In this document: piece after piece, positions 44,541 to 56,940 of the stretch
Position numbering within the stretch: the stretch's first letter is position 1
Layout of the letters: every line of letters starts with the position of its first letter
Origin: Dichetophora obliterata
Taxonomy: Eukaryota; Arthropoda; Insecta; Diptera; Sciomyzidae
Assembly (NCBI GenBank): GCA_963920525.1
Contig: OY986435.1
Coordinates: forward strand, 226,995,293-227,059,292
Direction: 5' to 3'
Length of the DNA stretch: 64,000 bases
Notes under the pieces: model-generated
Told to the model about the DNA's origin: nothing
What the model saw: only the letters and a program-made list of their open reading frames with translations
Databases searched by the model: none
Position numbers and translations under genes: made by a program

Positions 44541-44912
44541 AAAATATAATGTGTATAGTTATAAGAGGTAAAAATAAATCACCGTTTACTCTTAATATTA
44601 CATATAATTTGTTTTAATTAGAGATGTATGCTGTCTTTAAACATCTTTTAAATGTAATAACCTAATAAATTCTTGTTTAAAAACACTTTGTGTAATAAAA
44701 TACAGGTATGAAATATCGCTAAACACAAAAAAATGATTTTTTGGGTCTCCTAGACCCGCTACGCTCATTAAAGGTAAAGGATTTAATGAGCAATTCTTTT
44801 AAGAAGACATGCTTAAAATTTGGTCAAAATACATAAATGGTTTCAGAGTTACAATCAATTATTTAAAGCAATATGCGATGTCCCACCCTTTGTATGGGCT
44901 CGCCCCACCGTG
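44541..44912 (+). other. Transib-1 3' region and right terminus
   Basis: Non-coding stretch between the transposase stop and the CACGGTG terminus, ending in the inverted GGGGCGAGCCCATACAAAG block. Confidence 0.55.
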
Positions 44913-45171
44913 CGCCGTTAGGGTTAATACCCTAAGTATGACATACCCCAAAAGTAAAAGTCGTATAAATACTACAAAAAAAATTTTATTGAAACAGTTG
45001 AGATCGCTTTTGATTTCTTGATTGAATACCATTTAAAAATAATATTTTTAGTGCGTTGCAATTTAAACAAAAAAATAGTTTTATTAAAACCTACAAATAC
45101 TACTTACAAGATATTGAAGGAAATAAGGTCTCTGGGGTATGTCATACCCCACCACACTAACGGCGGGTTAA

Positions 45172-45284
45172 GACATCAAGATGGGTTTTAAAAAAAAAAT
45201 AAACTACTGATTTGGATAATTCATGGGTGACAGAGCTGTAAAAGAATGCATTCAATTTGATTTAAATCACAAAAAAATAAATCA
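45172..45284. repeat. Flank duplicated on the other side of the foldback element
   Basis: After the MITE end at 45171 comes GACATCAAGATGGGTTTT, ACTACTGATTTGG and ATTCATGGGTGA. The same order (MITE right end, GACAAGTCGATGGGTTTT, ACTACTGATTTGG, ATTCATGGGTGA) recurs at 48584-48690. Confidence 0.6.
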
Positions 45285-46319
45285 ATGAATAGCGAAAAAC
45301 GAATGCATTCAATGAATGCAAAATTGATTTATAAATAAAATTTTTAATTCACACTCAATTTAATAAAAATGATTAATTATTCATTTCAATTATTCATTTT
45401 CGTTATTCAGAATAATGAATCAAATTTTTTATTCATTTGAATGCTATTCACAAAGAATGCCATTGACAAAGAATTACAGAATTTTCAATTATTCTATTTT
45501 TATTCATTATTCATTTTTTATTCGTTATAAATTTTTTTTTTCTTTATTCATTTGTTATTCATTATTCATTTTTTATTCATTATTCATTTTTTATTCTGTT
45601 ATTTGTTATTTGTTATTCATTATTCATTTTTAATTCATTATTAATTTTTTATTCATTATTCGTTTTTTATTCATTATTCTTTTTTATTCATTATTCATTT
45701 TTTAGTCATTACTCATTTTTTATTCATTATTCTTTTTTTATTCATTATTCATTTTTTATTCATTATTCATTTTTTATTCATTATTCATTTTTTACTCATT
45801 ATTCATTTGTTATTCATTATTAATTTTTAATTCATTATTCCTTTGTTATTCATTATTCATTTTTTATTCTTTATTCATTTGTTATTAATTTTTTTGTCAT
45901 TGCTTATCAATTTGACGATATTGATTAGAAAAGAAAAAAAATTTAAGAAGTTAATATACAGAGTTGTTGTTGCCTTCTTCAAACTTATTTTATCTAAATA
46001 GCTCACAATTAACCCGAAACACCCTGTCGTTGCCATATGGACACGCAAACACAAACATTTAAAATGTGCTTATTTTAGTTTAAACCATTTTGTATTTGCG
46101 TTAACAGGTCATTCTAAAAATTTAAAAAAAAATTTATTCAAGGTGATTCGGGTTAAAGTATTTTCATTTAAAAATTGGTTTAAGAAATCCAACATAAAAC
46201 TTGATACAAAACGCGTCATTCTCTAACTTCAGGAACAGAAAGATATCTGTCAATAAAAGTATGTACAATTTAAGTTACCAAAAACTGGTGAGAACTTCAA
46301 AATAATTTTTTGTACTTTT

Positions 46320-46469
46320 ATATCAATGGCTTAATATAGAAAATGCGTAACTCGTTTTTTTTTTTTTTGCGAAAGCTACGATTGTAAATTTGTTGCCTAC
46401 TTTATATATAATATGCATTTAAAAAGTTATCTTTAGAAAAACGCCTTTTCTATATTAAGCCATCGATAT
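46320..46469. mobile_element. ~150-bp MITE in the foldback core
   Basis: Inverted ends TCAATGGCTTAATATAGAAA and TCGATGGCTTAATATAGAAA, flanked by TA on each side, fitting a mariner-type non-autonomous element. No ORF. Confidence 0.65.
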
Positions 46470-47234
46470 GTAAAAAAAATTGAGTTTCTCATCTGAATGA
46501 AACATGAAATAAACATTTCGAAAAGAGGAATCTAAGTAACCGAACTACCCCCTTAAATATGAAATTACTTCAAGTACTTAGAATCGTACGCTTGCAAACA
46601 CAAACTAGGTTAACACTAAACTGACCGCAATCGGTAAATCTGACCTGCTATTATTGTTTTTCGAATCTATACATGGTTTTTCATTCTATACCATTATAAA
46701 TACATTAAATACATTTAATAATAAATAAACCGTTATCTGCGTTTAATAATAAAAATGATGGATATGTTACTAACCAGTAATTTGATGATGAGGTTCAGGA
46801 AAAGGTATAGAAGAAATATCGGTATGTTGAATGTCAACAAAATTCAGAGTAAGCTAAGCACGCAGTCAAGACTATTTCCAGCGAATTAATGCCGAGCTTG
46901 CTTCTTCGTCCCAGTGGTAAATGGTTAACCGAAGTAACATACTCTTAAATTTTATGTCATAACCGATATACTTATTCCAGCGGGGTGTGAGGAATTGGTT
47001 CTTCATAAGTTAAGACAACAGAGATCAAGCGTACGTTTAGAAACTAGTAAGGCCCAAATGAAACATGATTTTAATGCCACCGAATTCTCTCAACAATTTC
47101 CTAAAATTTTTTTTGTTGCGTTTTTTTAACAGATTGTAGACACGACTATTTAGGTTTGTCTGTTATGTTTTTTTTTTAATTCTTAAGATATTTATAAGAA
47201 ATTTTTTGCTGTTGTTATCTATATCGTCAAATTA

Positions 47235-47501
47235 ACAGCCCTATTCTGGCAAATTAACAAATTGTTAACCAGTATTTTGAATATTTCTATGTGTTTGTTG
47301 TTTTCAATACAAAATTTAAAGCTCAAAAAACAAAATTTGTTAATGAAATTGTCAATAACTGAAAAACAGTTGACAATTTTTATCAAAATTTTTTATTTTT
47401 GAGCTTAAAATTTTGTTTTGAAATAAAAAAATTACAACAAATACATAGAAATATTCAAAATACTGGTTAAAAATTTTTTTAATTTGCCAGAATAGGGCTG
47501 T
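47235..47501. mobile_element. ~267-bp palindromic MITE in the foldback core
   Basis: Inverted ends ACAGCCCTATTCTGGCAAAT at both termini; pairing continues inward with ACCAGTATTTTGAATATTTC and TATGT. TA flanks both ends. Most of the element folds back on itself. Confidence 0.72.
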
Positions 47502-48583
47502 TATAAAAAAAAAACACTGCCCGAGTCCTAAGCAATGACAAAATAATGAATTAAAGAAGGAATAATGAATAAAAAATTAATAATGAATAGCAAATAAACA
47601 ATGAATAAAAAATGAATAAATGAATGAATAACAAATGAATAAAGAATAAAAAATGAATAACGAATAAAAAATGAATAATGAATAAAAATGAATAATGAAT
47701 AAAAAATGAATAATGAATAAAAAAAGAATAATGAATAAAAAATTAGTAATGAATAAAATATGAATAATGAATAAAAAATGAATAATGAATAAAAAAGGAA
47801 TAATGAATAAAAAATTAATAATGAATAGCAAATTAACAATGAATGAAGAATAAAAAATGAATAACGAATAAAAAATTAATAATGAATAAAAAAGGAATAA
47901 TGAATAGAAAATTAATAATGAATAACAAATTAACAATGAATAAAAAATGAATAATGAATAACAAATGAATAAAGAATAAAAAATGAATAACGAATAAAAA
48001 ATGAATAATGAATAAAAAATGAATAATGAATAAAAAATTAATAATGAATAACAAATGAATAATGAATAACAAATGAATAATGAATAACAAATGAATAATG
48101 AAAAATAAATGAATAATGTATAAAAAATAAATGATGAATAAAAAAAGAATAATGAATAAAAAATGAGTAATGAATAAAAAATGAATAATGAATGAAAAAT
48201 GAATAATGAATAAAAAAGGAATAATGAATAAAAAATTAATAATGAATAACAAATTAACAATGAATAAAAAATAAATAATGAATAACAAATGAATAAAGAA
48301 TAAAAAATTAATAACGAATAACAAATGAATAATGAATAAAAATAGAACAATTGAAAATTCTGTAATTCTTTGTGAATGACATTCTTTGTGAATAGCATTC
48401 AAATGAATAAAAAAATTGATTCATTATTCTGAGTAACGAAAATGAATAATTGAAATGATTAATTAATCATTTTTTTAAAATTGAATGTGAATTAAAAATT
48501 TTATGTATAAATCAATTTTGAATTCATTGAATGCATTCTTATGTCGTTATTCAGTTGTACTTAAAATTTTAGACAATAAAGTG

Positions 48584-48712
48584 GGGTATGTCATATCCCA
48601 CCACACTAACGGCGGGTTAAGACAAGTCGATGGGTTTTTTTAAAAAACTACTGATAAACTACTGATTTGGGAAATTCATGGGTGAGTAACAAAGTTTTGG
48701 ACAATTAAGTGA
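48584..48712. repeat. Second copy of MITE right end plus flank
   Basis: GGGGTATGTCATATCCCACC, ACACTAACGGCGGGTTAA and the following 70 bp repeat 45134-45240. In addition AAATTTTAGACAATAAAGTG (48565) and AAGTTTTGGACAATTAAGTG (48693) form a direct repeat at about 128-bp spacing. Confidence 0.6.
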
Positions 48713-51700
48713 AAGTATCAAAAGTAGAAATTTTAGCGGTTTTTGGTTTTTTAATATAATGTTATTTAGGCTATATATTAGTGCATACAAATTAGTTATT
48801 CTTTTGTGTGCAATAACAAAAATAGCAATCAGTGCTATGGCATAGTGTGGTTCTTTTCAAATCATTGGCTTGTCGAATTACATAAGCCTTCTAAGAAATT
48901 AAATTACTCTAAACTATATATTAATACGCAAACATTAGCCCCCTTTTTACCGACTTTTAGACAACACATTTGAATGAAACTTATATCATTTGAAAGCTCT
49001 GGTTCATAGCAAGTGCATAATACAATTTTTATTCAAATTTTTTGTCATTAAGATAGGTAAAAATTAGAAATTAAAAACATTTTTTCCCCTATAAAAAACA
49101 GCAGTAAGAAACCAAGCCACAAATTCTACTCACAGATTCATTTTATTGAGAGTCGCGAGAGTGAAAAAAACTGAGCTGTGTGGTTGTTGGAGCTTTTTCT
49201 TTTCTCTCTTTTCAGACACATACAACTAGCGTTTCTGAGATAACACATAATAAAGTGTACGCTTTAATTTTAATATAGAACGCAGATTTATTTAGTCAAT
49301 GTTGATATTTTTATTTCATTGTAAAGTAGACAGGGTAGGTCGAGCGTTACGTCCCAAAAAATATTTTTATCTTTATATTTTTCAATATTTTCTATGGTTT
49401 TTTGGAAAAAGTTAAATCTGCTTATTTGAATTTTGGCGGTTTAAATGCTTTATCGTTTTACCTTAAGATGTGATAAGACAAAAACTATAATCTTATATAT
49501 AAATACGAGAAAATCAAAAGTTGATTTGCTGAATTTGTTGATATGCTGAACCATAAATGTGCAGCAACATGACCCGAAATATGAGCGTTGAACGTATATT
49601 TTCATTTCAGTTAGGGATTCCAGTCTAAATGAGAAGGCTTGCACAATATAGGTGAATTTTAGATTGGTGACCTTTGACATGAAACATAGTCGTAAAAAGA
49701 GCGTTTCATAAATGAAAGCTCAACTAAAAGAGTTGGAAGAATATGGTGTAAGAGGGAATTTTAGACATTAATATGGTGTGCAAATATTTTTGCATGCATT
49801 TTTCGCCCTCTCTTACGGATATCCTACAATAAGAATTTATTTTATGTAACATGTTTGAATATTAATTGAGATGGTGAAATTTCTTACAAACAGTAAATTA
49901 TGCAAAATTGCCGTTATTTATTAAAATTTCATAAGTTATTTCGAAATCTTGAAAATTATAGATTTTCTCAGAACAACGTATCTTTGTATTCCTTTGTAAA
50001 GTCGTTGATTAAGAAAAAAACGGTATGCAACAATTTCATTTTATATGTACCACCGTAAAAATAAAAAATTCCAAATGACCATCTCCGATTTAGGTGAAGT
50101 TTTACATGGAACAGCACTGACGGAAATTAAAAACTTAATTTGGAGAAAAAAAGTTTGACGTGATTTTTGGCGGAGTTACAGGGTGCACAAAATTTACAAA
50201 AATCGAAAAAACGTCAAAAATGAATTACTTTTATGATCTATGAAATTATTACATAAATTAAATAGTGAGCTTTAGATCAAGTAAATTTTTAAAAAAAGCA
50301 ACAACAAAAACAACAATTCTGTTTAGAGTCAATCACTTAGCTGACTAGACAGTCTGTTTCGGAAATCGCTACATTTTCCTCTTCAGTAGTCTTTGAGTGA
50401 ATAAGCTGTGATCAACTCACTGTTTAAACTAGTATATGAGTGCGCAGATTTTTGAATTCATTCTTTTGAATTGTATGGCTGCTAATCATAGATCACCGCC
50501 ATCAACTCTATCAAGGTTGCCATCTGTTCTAGTTGTTTCTTTATTTATTTCAATATTCATTAGTGTTCGATAGTTTGTCGAAATGCACCATAGAAATGAA
50601 ACGAGTTTTTTGCTTCGCCAGAAGCTAGTGTACTCTAACTAAAAGGTGGCTATTTTCTGAAAGGTGGCTAAATTAAGTTTTACGAAAATTCATATCTAAA
50701 ACATTTCTAAACCGAATGTTAAGTCTGAACTATCGTTGAAAAGGTAATTAAGCAGAATTTATTCTAAAAATAATTTTGGGAAATTTCCGTCACTTGTGGT
50801 AAGGTAATTGATTTCAAAGTTCAAAGAATACTACTTTAAAATTTAAAATAATTTTTTTCTGGTAAAATTATTTTTTAAGCAATATGAAAATTAGGGTGGA
50901 GACTTAGGATCAATTTTTCAGTGCTGGTTTTAAACCCTAGTTAAGTAGGGTTTAGTTTATCGTAGATTAAAGCTAATCAAAGTTTAACCACACAATCACT
51001 TTTTCAGTGCTTGGTTAACTAACCAGCACTTTTGTGTTTATTGATATGGAAATACCATTAAACGTCATTAAAATTCAAATAAATATCTGTAAAATCTGAA
51101 GTCTCAATAAAAACAAAAGTACAGCAGTGAGGGGACTGCCTTCCGAAGCGAAAACCTATATATAAAATATTAGTATTCCCTGGAAGACTTTTTCCTGCCA
51201 CGAACCGCTTTACTGCTTTATAAAGATTTTCATACTAATCGGAAAAACTTTTTAAATTTTCAATCCCTCAGTCTTTGATTATATTTTTCAAAATATTTGT
51301 TATTCAGATAGCATTTTTATTTTAATTTATTTTTTATTTTATTTTGTTTTTTATTTTATAATTACACCAAACTAAATTATTACATTTAAATTTAATATTG
51401 CTGATATAAAAATAAAAATACAGGGAGCACTATTGAATGAAAAATAATCCTCATAAAATAAAATAAATTTTCTATAGTTTATATATGATATTTTGTTTGA
51501 TTCGTCTTGAAGTCTCTTTAAATGCCTGCATTTGACATCTTGCTACAAGGAACACAGAAAACATAGCAAGCAAAATGCAGTTTATTTTCTGCCGATTCAG
51601 TTCATCCGTACATCCGATTCATCATTAATGCACATTATTTTCGTTTTTATCATTTCATTATATTTATAATTATGGGTTTTAATATAAAAAACAAAGTAAA

Positions 51701-52005
51701 ACATAAACAAAAATATAAATTAAACTAATTTAAATAATTAATACAAACTTAAAATACGTATACATAGAATTTGTATTTACATAAATTTCATTAAATGTCA
51801 TTTACATTATTTTCACTGTTTGCGTCTTTAATAATTGAATTATGTTCTAAAAAAGATACTACAGACTTATGGTAGCTGAAATAAAAAACAAAAATTTTGG
51901 ACGATGCAGTCCCAGTCATGATAAAATTATTATTAGGTAGCCTTGAAAACTACTTATTTTCTCACGAGCTGCGACCATTGAATTTCACACAAAAGAAAAC
52001 AATAC
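48713..52005. other. Non-coding stretch with small repeat fragments
   Basis: No gene recognised. 50255-50345 is an inverted member of the (TTG)n family. 50690-50900 shares blocks (AAAGGTAATT, CTTGTGGTAAGGTAATTGA) with the TATACCCGG family at about 23110-23200. 50920-51060 contains two copies of TTTTTCAGTGCT with GGTTAAC and GTTTAACC elements, probably a small palindromic MITE. Confidence 0.4.
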
Positions 52006-52007
52006 AA

Positions 52008-52161
52008 AGTGCGTGTGTCACACACATTGGCAGCTTTCAGCGGAGTCAATAGTTGGCAACTGTTTTTTTTTTTAAATTTGAGTGAGAAATCTTTGCAATT
52101 AAATGATTCATTCACAACAGGTGATTCCTCTGAATGCGGCCAATGTGTGTGACACACGTTC
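52008..52161. mobile_element. ~155-bp MITE
   Basis: Inverted ends GCGTGTGTCACACACATTGG at left and CGTGTGTCACACACATTGGC at right, with partial matching inside (GCNTTCAG.GGA). No ORF; the ORF across it is a shadow. Confidence 0.62.
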
Positions 52162-52545
52162 TCTATTTTGTTTTCTTTTGTTTAACATTCGATGGTTGAA
52201 ACACGAAATGTCACTCCTACCTTTTACTTATTATACCATCGTCACAGTCAGAGAATGGACGTCTGCACAAACCTAAAACAGCCAAATACACTGTCGAACA
52301 GTCTGCGCAAACAGTCTGTGTAGTCTATTTGGACCTTTAACGAAGAGTGGAAAATGAAAAGGTTGAGTAGTTGTCAAAATGACGAAGTTCGTAAAAACGT
52401 CAACGTGTTAAGTTTGTGTTAATTTGAATGAAATTATTATAAAAACAATGTAAATAAAACTATAAAATGCCGAGAAAGTGTTAAATTTACAAAAAAGCAA
52501 AAAACAAGTATAACCAAAAATCAACTGCAAAACATGAACATAAAG
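52162..52545. other. Non-coding spacer
   Basis: No gene recognised between the MITE and the long inverted repeat. Confidence 0.35.
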
Positions 52546-53425
52546 AAACTCGAGATGAACAGCTGATTTTGACAACTAGCTCGATTTTCTCTGCTTTCTA
52601 CTTCATTCCTCTCCGAGTCGGCCCCACCAGGTTATTCTGCCATGAGTTGGAGTACGAATAAAACGAATGTTTATTTTCAGCAAGATAAATACAATAGCGA
52701 ATACAGATACGTGTAGCTACAAAGGCAGTATGTATGCATACTACTACGCAAATTTGCGCATGCGTTACTTAGCATGCGTTGTGCTTTAAAAACTCAATTT
52801 TTTTTAAATACCATAGTAAATTCAAATTATTTATATTATGCATTATTATTTTTCCATATTAAAAATTTATTTTGTTAACTAAAATTTTAATTTTAAATTA
52901 CGTTTAAAATATACACAAATGTATATGCTCTTTACTACAGGAAAAATAAATAATTCAAATTTACCCAAATTTATTTCCATTAATTATACATAACTTTGAG
53001 TTACATTTAGTTTTAACCCACAAAACAAATGAACAAGAACAACAATTTCATCACCAAAAATGTCAAACGAAAACTTTTTATAAAACAAAACAAATTTTTA
53101 CATGAATTTAATTGTGAGCTTTTTATATCAGGTAAGTTTAAAGAAGGACAACAACAACAAATTTGTTTTTGAATAATTTTTATTTGTATTTGTATTTGTA
53201 TTTGAGTTATATTATTGTTGACAAATAAGATTAAATCTTTTGAATGCCACATAGATGATGGAAATAACAACATTATTTAGAAGATAAAATACTTTAAAAA
53301 AGTTTTGAAGAATGTACATGAAAAAACTATAATTTTTCTCTATTACTGTATAAAAAGGAATGCTACGTCTATACTAACGATACTATCGAAACTGTGTATA
53401 TTTTTTTAAATAATTAGAGTTGTTG

Positions 53426-56400
53426 CTATTCTTAAAATGTTCCCAAAATTTTAATGCATTAGAACAAATTTCAACAGTTTGAGCCTTCTTTTACGATACA
53501 GCCGAATACGGCCCTGTGTGATTGTTTCTGTATGTGTGTGAACCAACACCAATATAGAAAATACCACACTTTTCTGCTATTACACCACTTCCTTATATTT
53601 TACTTCTTTGACATTATGACTCATGCTCATATTCTCTCCTAACTGACATACATGAGCGATAATGTGTACCCCACTTTAAGGCCATTTACAGTTAGTTAAT
53701 ATTAAACTATTATGTACCAAAATTCATGTTTTTAAGAGCAGAATCAGAAATCAACGTGTCATGAGAACTTTTCGAAAAAGTCAAAAAGTGGGAAATTAAA
53801 AAAAAAAAATGGAATATCTGCGGGAGCTTGAACCCCTGCATGCCCCTTTTCTGCGTCGTTGATGCTATGTATTTCATCATTAAAGTATTAAACCCATCAG
53901 CACGCAGCACGAAATAAGCCAGTGAGGTATTTCACAAATTTCTACTATTTATGTGTTGAATACCTGCAATAAAAATGACTTTGTCTATGAGAAACAGAAC
54001 TTAAGAGCACTCGAGAAAATTCTTTCAAAAATATTTATATAAGTAGGCACTCTATGCAACAAAGAAGCGTAAGATTTAAAGTCGACATCAGAGACGGGTA
54101 TGCTTTGCAGCTGATGCTAGCTTCAGCTATGATAAGTTAACTTATGTCATTCTGGGTACCCTGACGTTTTTTTAAGATTACGAGAAACTGTAAATACAAA
54201 ATCAAGCTATTAAAACGTTTTGCAAGACATTTTTAATGCTAGTAAAAATAGCCATTCATCTTTAAAACACATGACTCGTTGCTCAATGTATTTATTTATG
54301 TATTAATATATTATAACATTATTACATTCAATTGTATTTGATCAGTTCCGTAAATAAAATTTTCTTAAGTTTAGTTGCGTATATTAAGGTTGGAATAGAT
54401 ACTTTTTTATAGTACTATAAAAAGTAATATTTTCTTTTTACTGAAACATTTCTTTCAGCTAAAGTTTTACATCTACATCCTTATCCTAAATGTATCTACA
54501 TTTTCTAGAAGCAGAATTGATATAAAATTTATAACAAATGTATGTGGCTGTAGCATGAGGTAAAAGTTTAATGGCATTTATGTTCAAGGGAATTTTAAGG
54601 CTTGTGTTACATTATTGCCTCGTGCATCTCAAGTTGGAAACATAGACAAAATTTACGAGTTTCTTTTTCTTGTTTTTTTTTTTAAATGAATGTTCTTAAA
54701 GTAAATATAGCGCTAAGATGAGTTGGTATACGAAAGTTTTTCTACATCGACTTTTTAATGTGTTTTGACAACCTAAACTGTAGTAGTTACGCATTTTACC
54801 AACAAAATCTGACTGCCAAAATGCATCAAGCCCAGTAACAGCACAAAAATATTTCTTACAAGCCATTTGTAGGTTTCTATTTTAGATATATAAAAAAACA
54901 AGCAAATGTGGGATATTATAGTCAGAATCTTTTAACCAGAGTCATTTTATTGTTTAAATAAAAGTTGAAGTTGTGCCAACAAGAGATGGATGATAAAATA
55001 CTTTGTCTAAATACTTTGTATAATGATAACTACAATTGAGACAAATCGGGCGAATAAAAGTGCGCAACAAAAAAATGTTCCCACAACTGTTTGTAAATGA
55101 TTTTTTAACAAAAACATGCTTTCTAAATAATTTGCAAAAACTTGAAAAAATGTATTCATTTTTAAATGAAGGTCAGAGCTGTGGTTTTATTTAAGCAATC
55201 TATCTTTTATTCAAGCCAACCATCCAATTTAATTTATGCGAAATTTATGTGAAATTTATTGCAGCTTCTATTCTCAATCCCCACACATTCGACTTTATGT
55301 CGGTTTATTTGTATATGCGTATCATAAAATTAGACAATTCGGCAGTATTTTCAATTTATGTGTGCCTAACCTTAATATAAGAAGGTTTGGTAAGATACTC
55401 TTAATGATGCCAAAACAAACATTTCCACCTTCGTTGTGAAATAGAATAAAGCATTTAGGTAAGCTTATATCAAATAATATTGCTCAATTTTTCTGCAATA
55501 GCTATTCGCCTGCTTTTAATTTAATCGTACAGCTGTAACCATCACATTCGTCGAGAGTTTGGAATTTTCCTTGCCAATTTCTAAAAAAAAATTTCATAAG
55601 ATTTGCACAAATACCCTGAAGACAAAACAAATCTTTCATCTAAAGATTTTTTGCAACCAATCGAATAATGTTGATTTTATTCGATAAAGTATTTCTTAAG
55701 TTCACTGCTGCTAGGAATGCCAAGTGTGCATGCCAAGCATTTAATGCGACATTAAAAGGGTCTTTATTAACACGTCAACTCATTCTTTGTGATATTTAAC
55801 GCAGCTTTTGTGGCAAAGAAGTTTGCAAACAAATCCGTAAAAAAATATTAACTTCAATTCGAATAAGGATTTGTGGTTGGCGGTTGGCTTGCGATTTGGT
55901 CACCAAAGCGTGACAAATACTCAGTTTGTTTAACGTTGCTATACTTTTAAGAACTTGTTGTTATTTTGTGTGGAAATATTGATACAAAAAGAGCGAAGGC
56001 TTAGAAAAATAAGAAGAAAAATGAAAATTCCTCGAATTGTAGGATAAGAAAAACTCTTTTTTTACAAAATTTATTCTGAACGCTTCATCGATTGTGACTC
56101 TGAGGATAAAAACAAATAGTGGGATGACATAAAGTCCACGGACATAAGGACATTGACGTCTTAGGCTTACTTCGCAAACGAACATAATGTCCATGAACCT
56201 TTCGTCTAAATTTGAATGGACTGTATGACCATTTTTGCCCTTGTACAAAATGTTGTTGTTGTTGTGATAGCAACATTCCGTCTGGAAATAGTGTCCATGG
56301 ATCCTCTGTCCATGGAACATAAGGACATAAGACATAAGGAGTATTTTAAACCAAGTTTATCAAACATTTTTTTTTTTGACCCGGCCTAATATATATATAA

Positions 56401-56937
56401 ATATATATATATTTCTTTTTGAAGGCAAGATATATGGGCCTATAATATGGGCTTAGAAAAACTCGTCATCAACATCATCAGAGATGACAAAAACTTGTAA
56501 TTTCAAAAGAGAAATGACAATGAAAGCATATATATTGCTTGATTTGCAACAAACAAAATGTTACTTATTTAGGAAATGATATTCTAATATTAAGCAAAAC
56601 TTTCTGGTGATATCCAAAAAAATTAACCCAAAAGTCAAGCTACACCTTGCAAAAATAATAAGAACTTAGAAAATAATTGAGTACACGGTCAAAAATCTTA
56701 GGGAGGAAATAGCTACATTTCCTCTTCAGCAGTGTTCAGTGATTCAATACTCAAATGTTTTTCGAGGATTTAGTAGACAAATCAAATTAAGTTTTTTTAA
56801 CAAATTTCCGCTACGATTTATTCACTGTTTGCCAATCAGGAAAATGCCACAGTTTTTCAAAAAAATCTCAACTAAAAAAAGTTATATTTTTACTTTTACA
56901 AAAATTTAATAAAGTTACATTTTTATTGGGTATTTAT
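53426..56937. other. Non-coding core of the large inverted repeat, left part
   Basis: No gene recognised in 3.5 kb. Short ORFs only. A TA-rich run lies at about 56385-56412. TAGCTACATTTCCTCTTCAG at 56708 resembles CGCTACATTTTCCTCTTCAG at 50367. Confidence 0.4.
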
Positions 56938-56940
56938 TAA

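Larger units (their letters stand above)
32652..44912 (+). mobile_element. Transib-1: outer Transib element hosting several insertions
   Basis: The left end CACAGTGGGGCGATCCCATA (32652) and the inverse right end CACGGTGGGGCGAGCCCATA (44912) match over about 36 bp, continuing ACAAAG(T/G)GT(T/G)GGACATC. The flanks are TGCCG (32647-32651) and CGCCG (44913-44917), a 5-bp GC-rich duplication with one C-to-T change, as expected for Transib. CAC(A/G)GTG is the Transib/RSS heptamer type. The interior holds a LINE (with Transib-2 in it) and, further right, a Transib transposase on the plus strand that is split by another element. The stop of that transposase lies 370 bp before the right end, so transposase and termini fit one element. 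Confidence 0.78.
32641..45171. mobile_element. TTAA-flanked MITE split near its left end by Transib-1
   Basis: TTAA followed by GCTGCCG at 32641-32651 continues after Transib-1 as (CG)CCGTTAGGGT at 44913. The right end CTAACGGCGGGTTAA at 45157-45171 is its inverse. The inner block TATGACATACCCC (about 44938) pairs with GGGGTATGTCATA (about 45134). Without insertions the element is about 270 bp. A further copy of its right end lies at 48584-48620. Confidence 0.62.
45285..48556. mobile_element. Foldback-like element with ATTCATT-repeat arms
   Basis: The left arm 45285-45909 and right arm 47529-48556 are inverted copies. Outer unique parts match (GAATGCATTCAATGAATNCA, AAATTGATTTATA, TTTTTAATTCACA, GAATTACAGAATTTTCAATT). 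The inner parts are long degenerate arrays of TTATTCATTATTCATTTTT and its complement. Inner borders also pair (TTTGTCATTGCTTA). Simple-repeat-filled inverted arms around a unique core resemble fly Foldback elements. The long ORFs across the right arm (FYSLFI and YSLFIF repeats) are translated repeats and are not proteins. The core 45910-47528 has no gene but carries two small MITEs. Confidence 0.72.

Noticed and set aside
45405..48400. Possible CRISPR-like array of regular repeats
   Set aside because: The units are short, degenerate and without unique spacers, and the context is clearly eukaryotic.
47528..48402. Long minus-strand ORFs (up to 273 codons) with Tyr/Phe/Ile-rich repeats such as FYSLFI
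   Set aside because: They are translations of the AATGAATAA-type array in the foldback arm. All three frames give similar periodic peptides.
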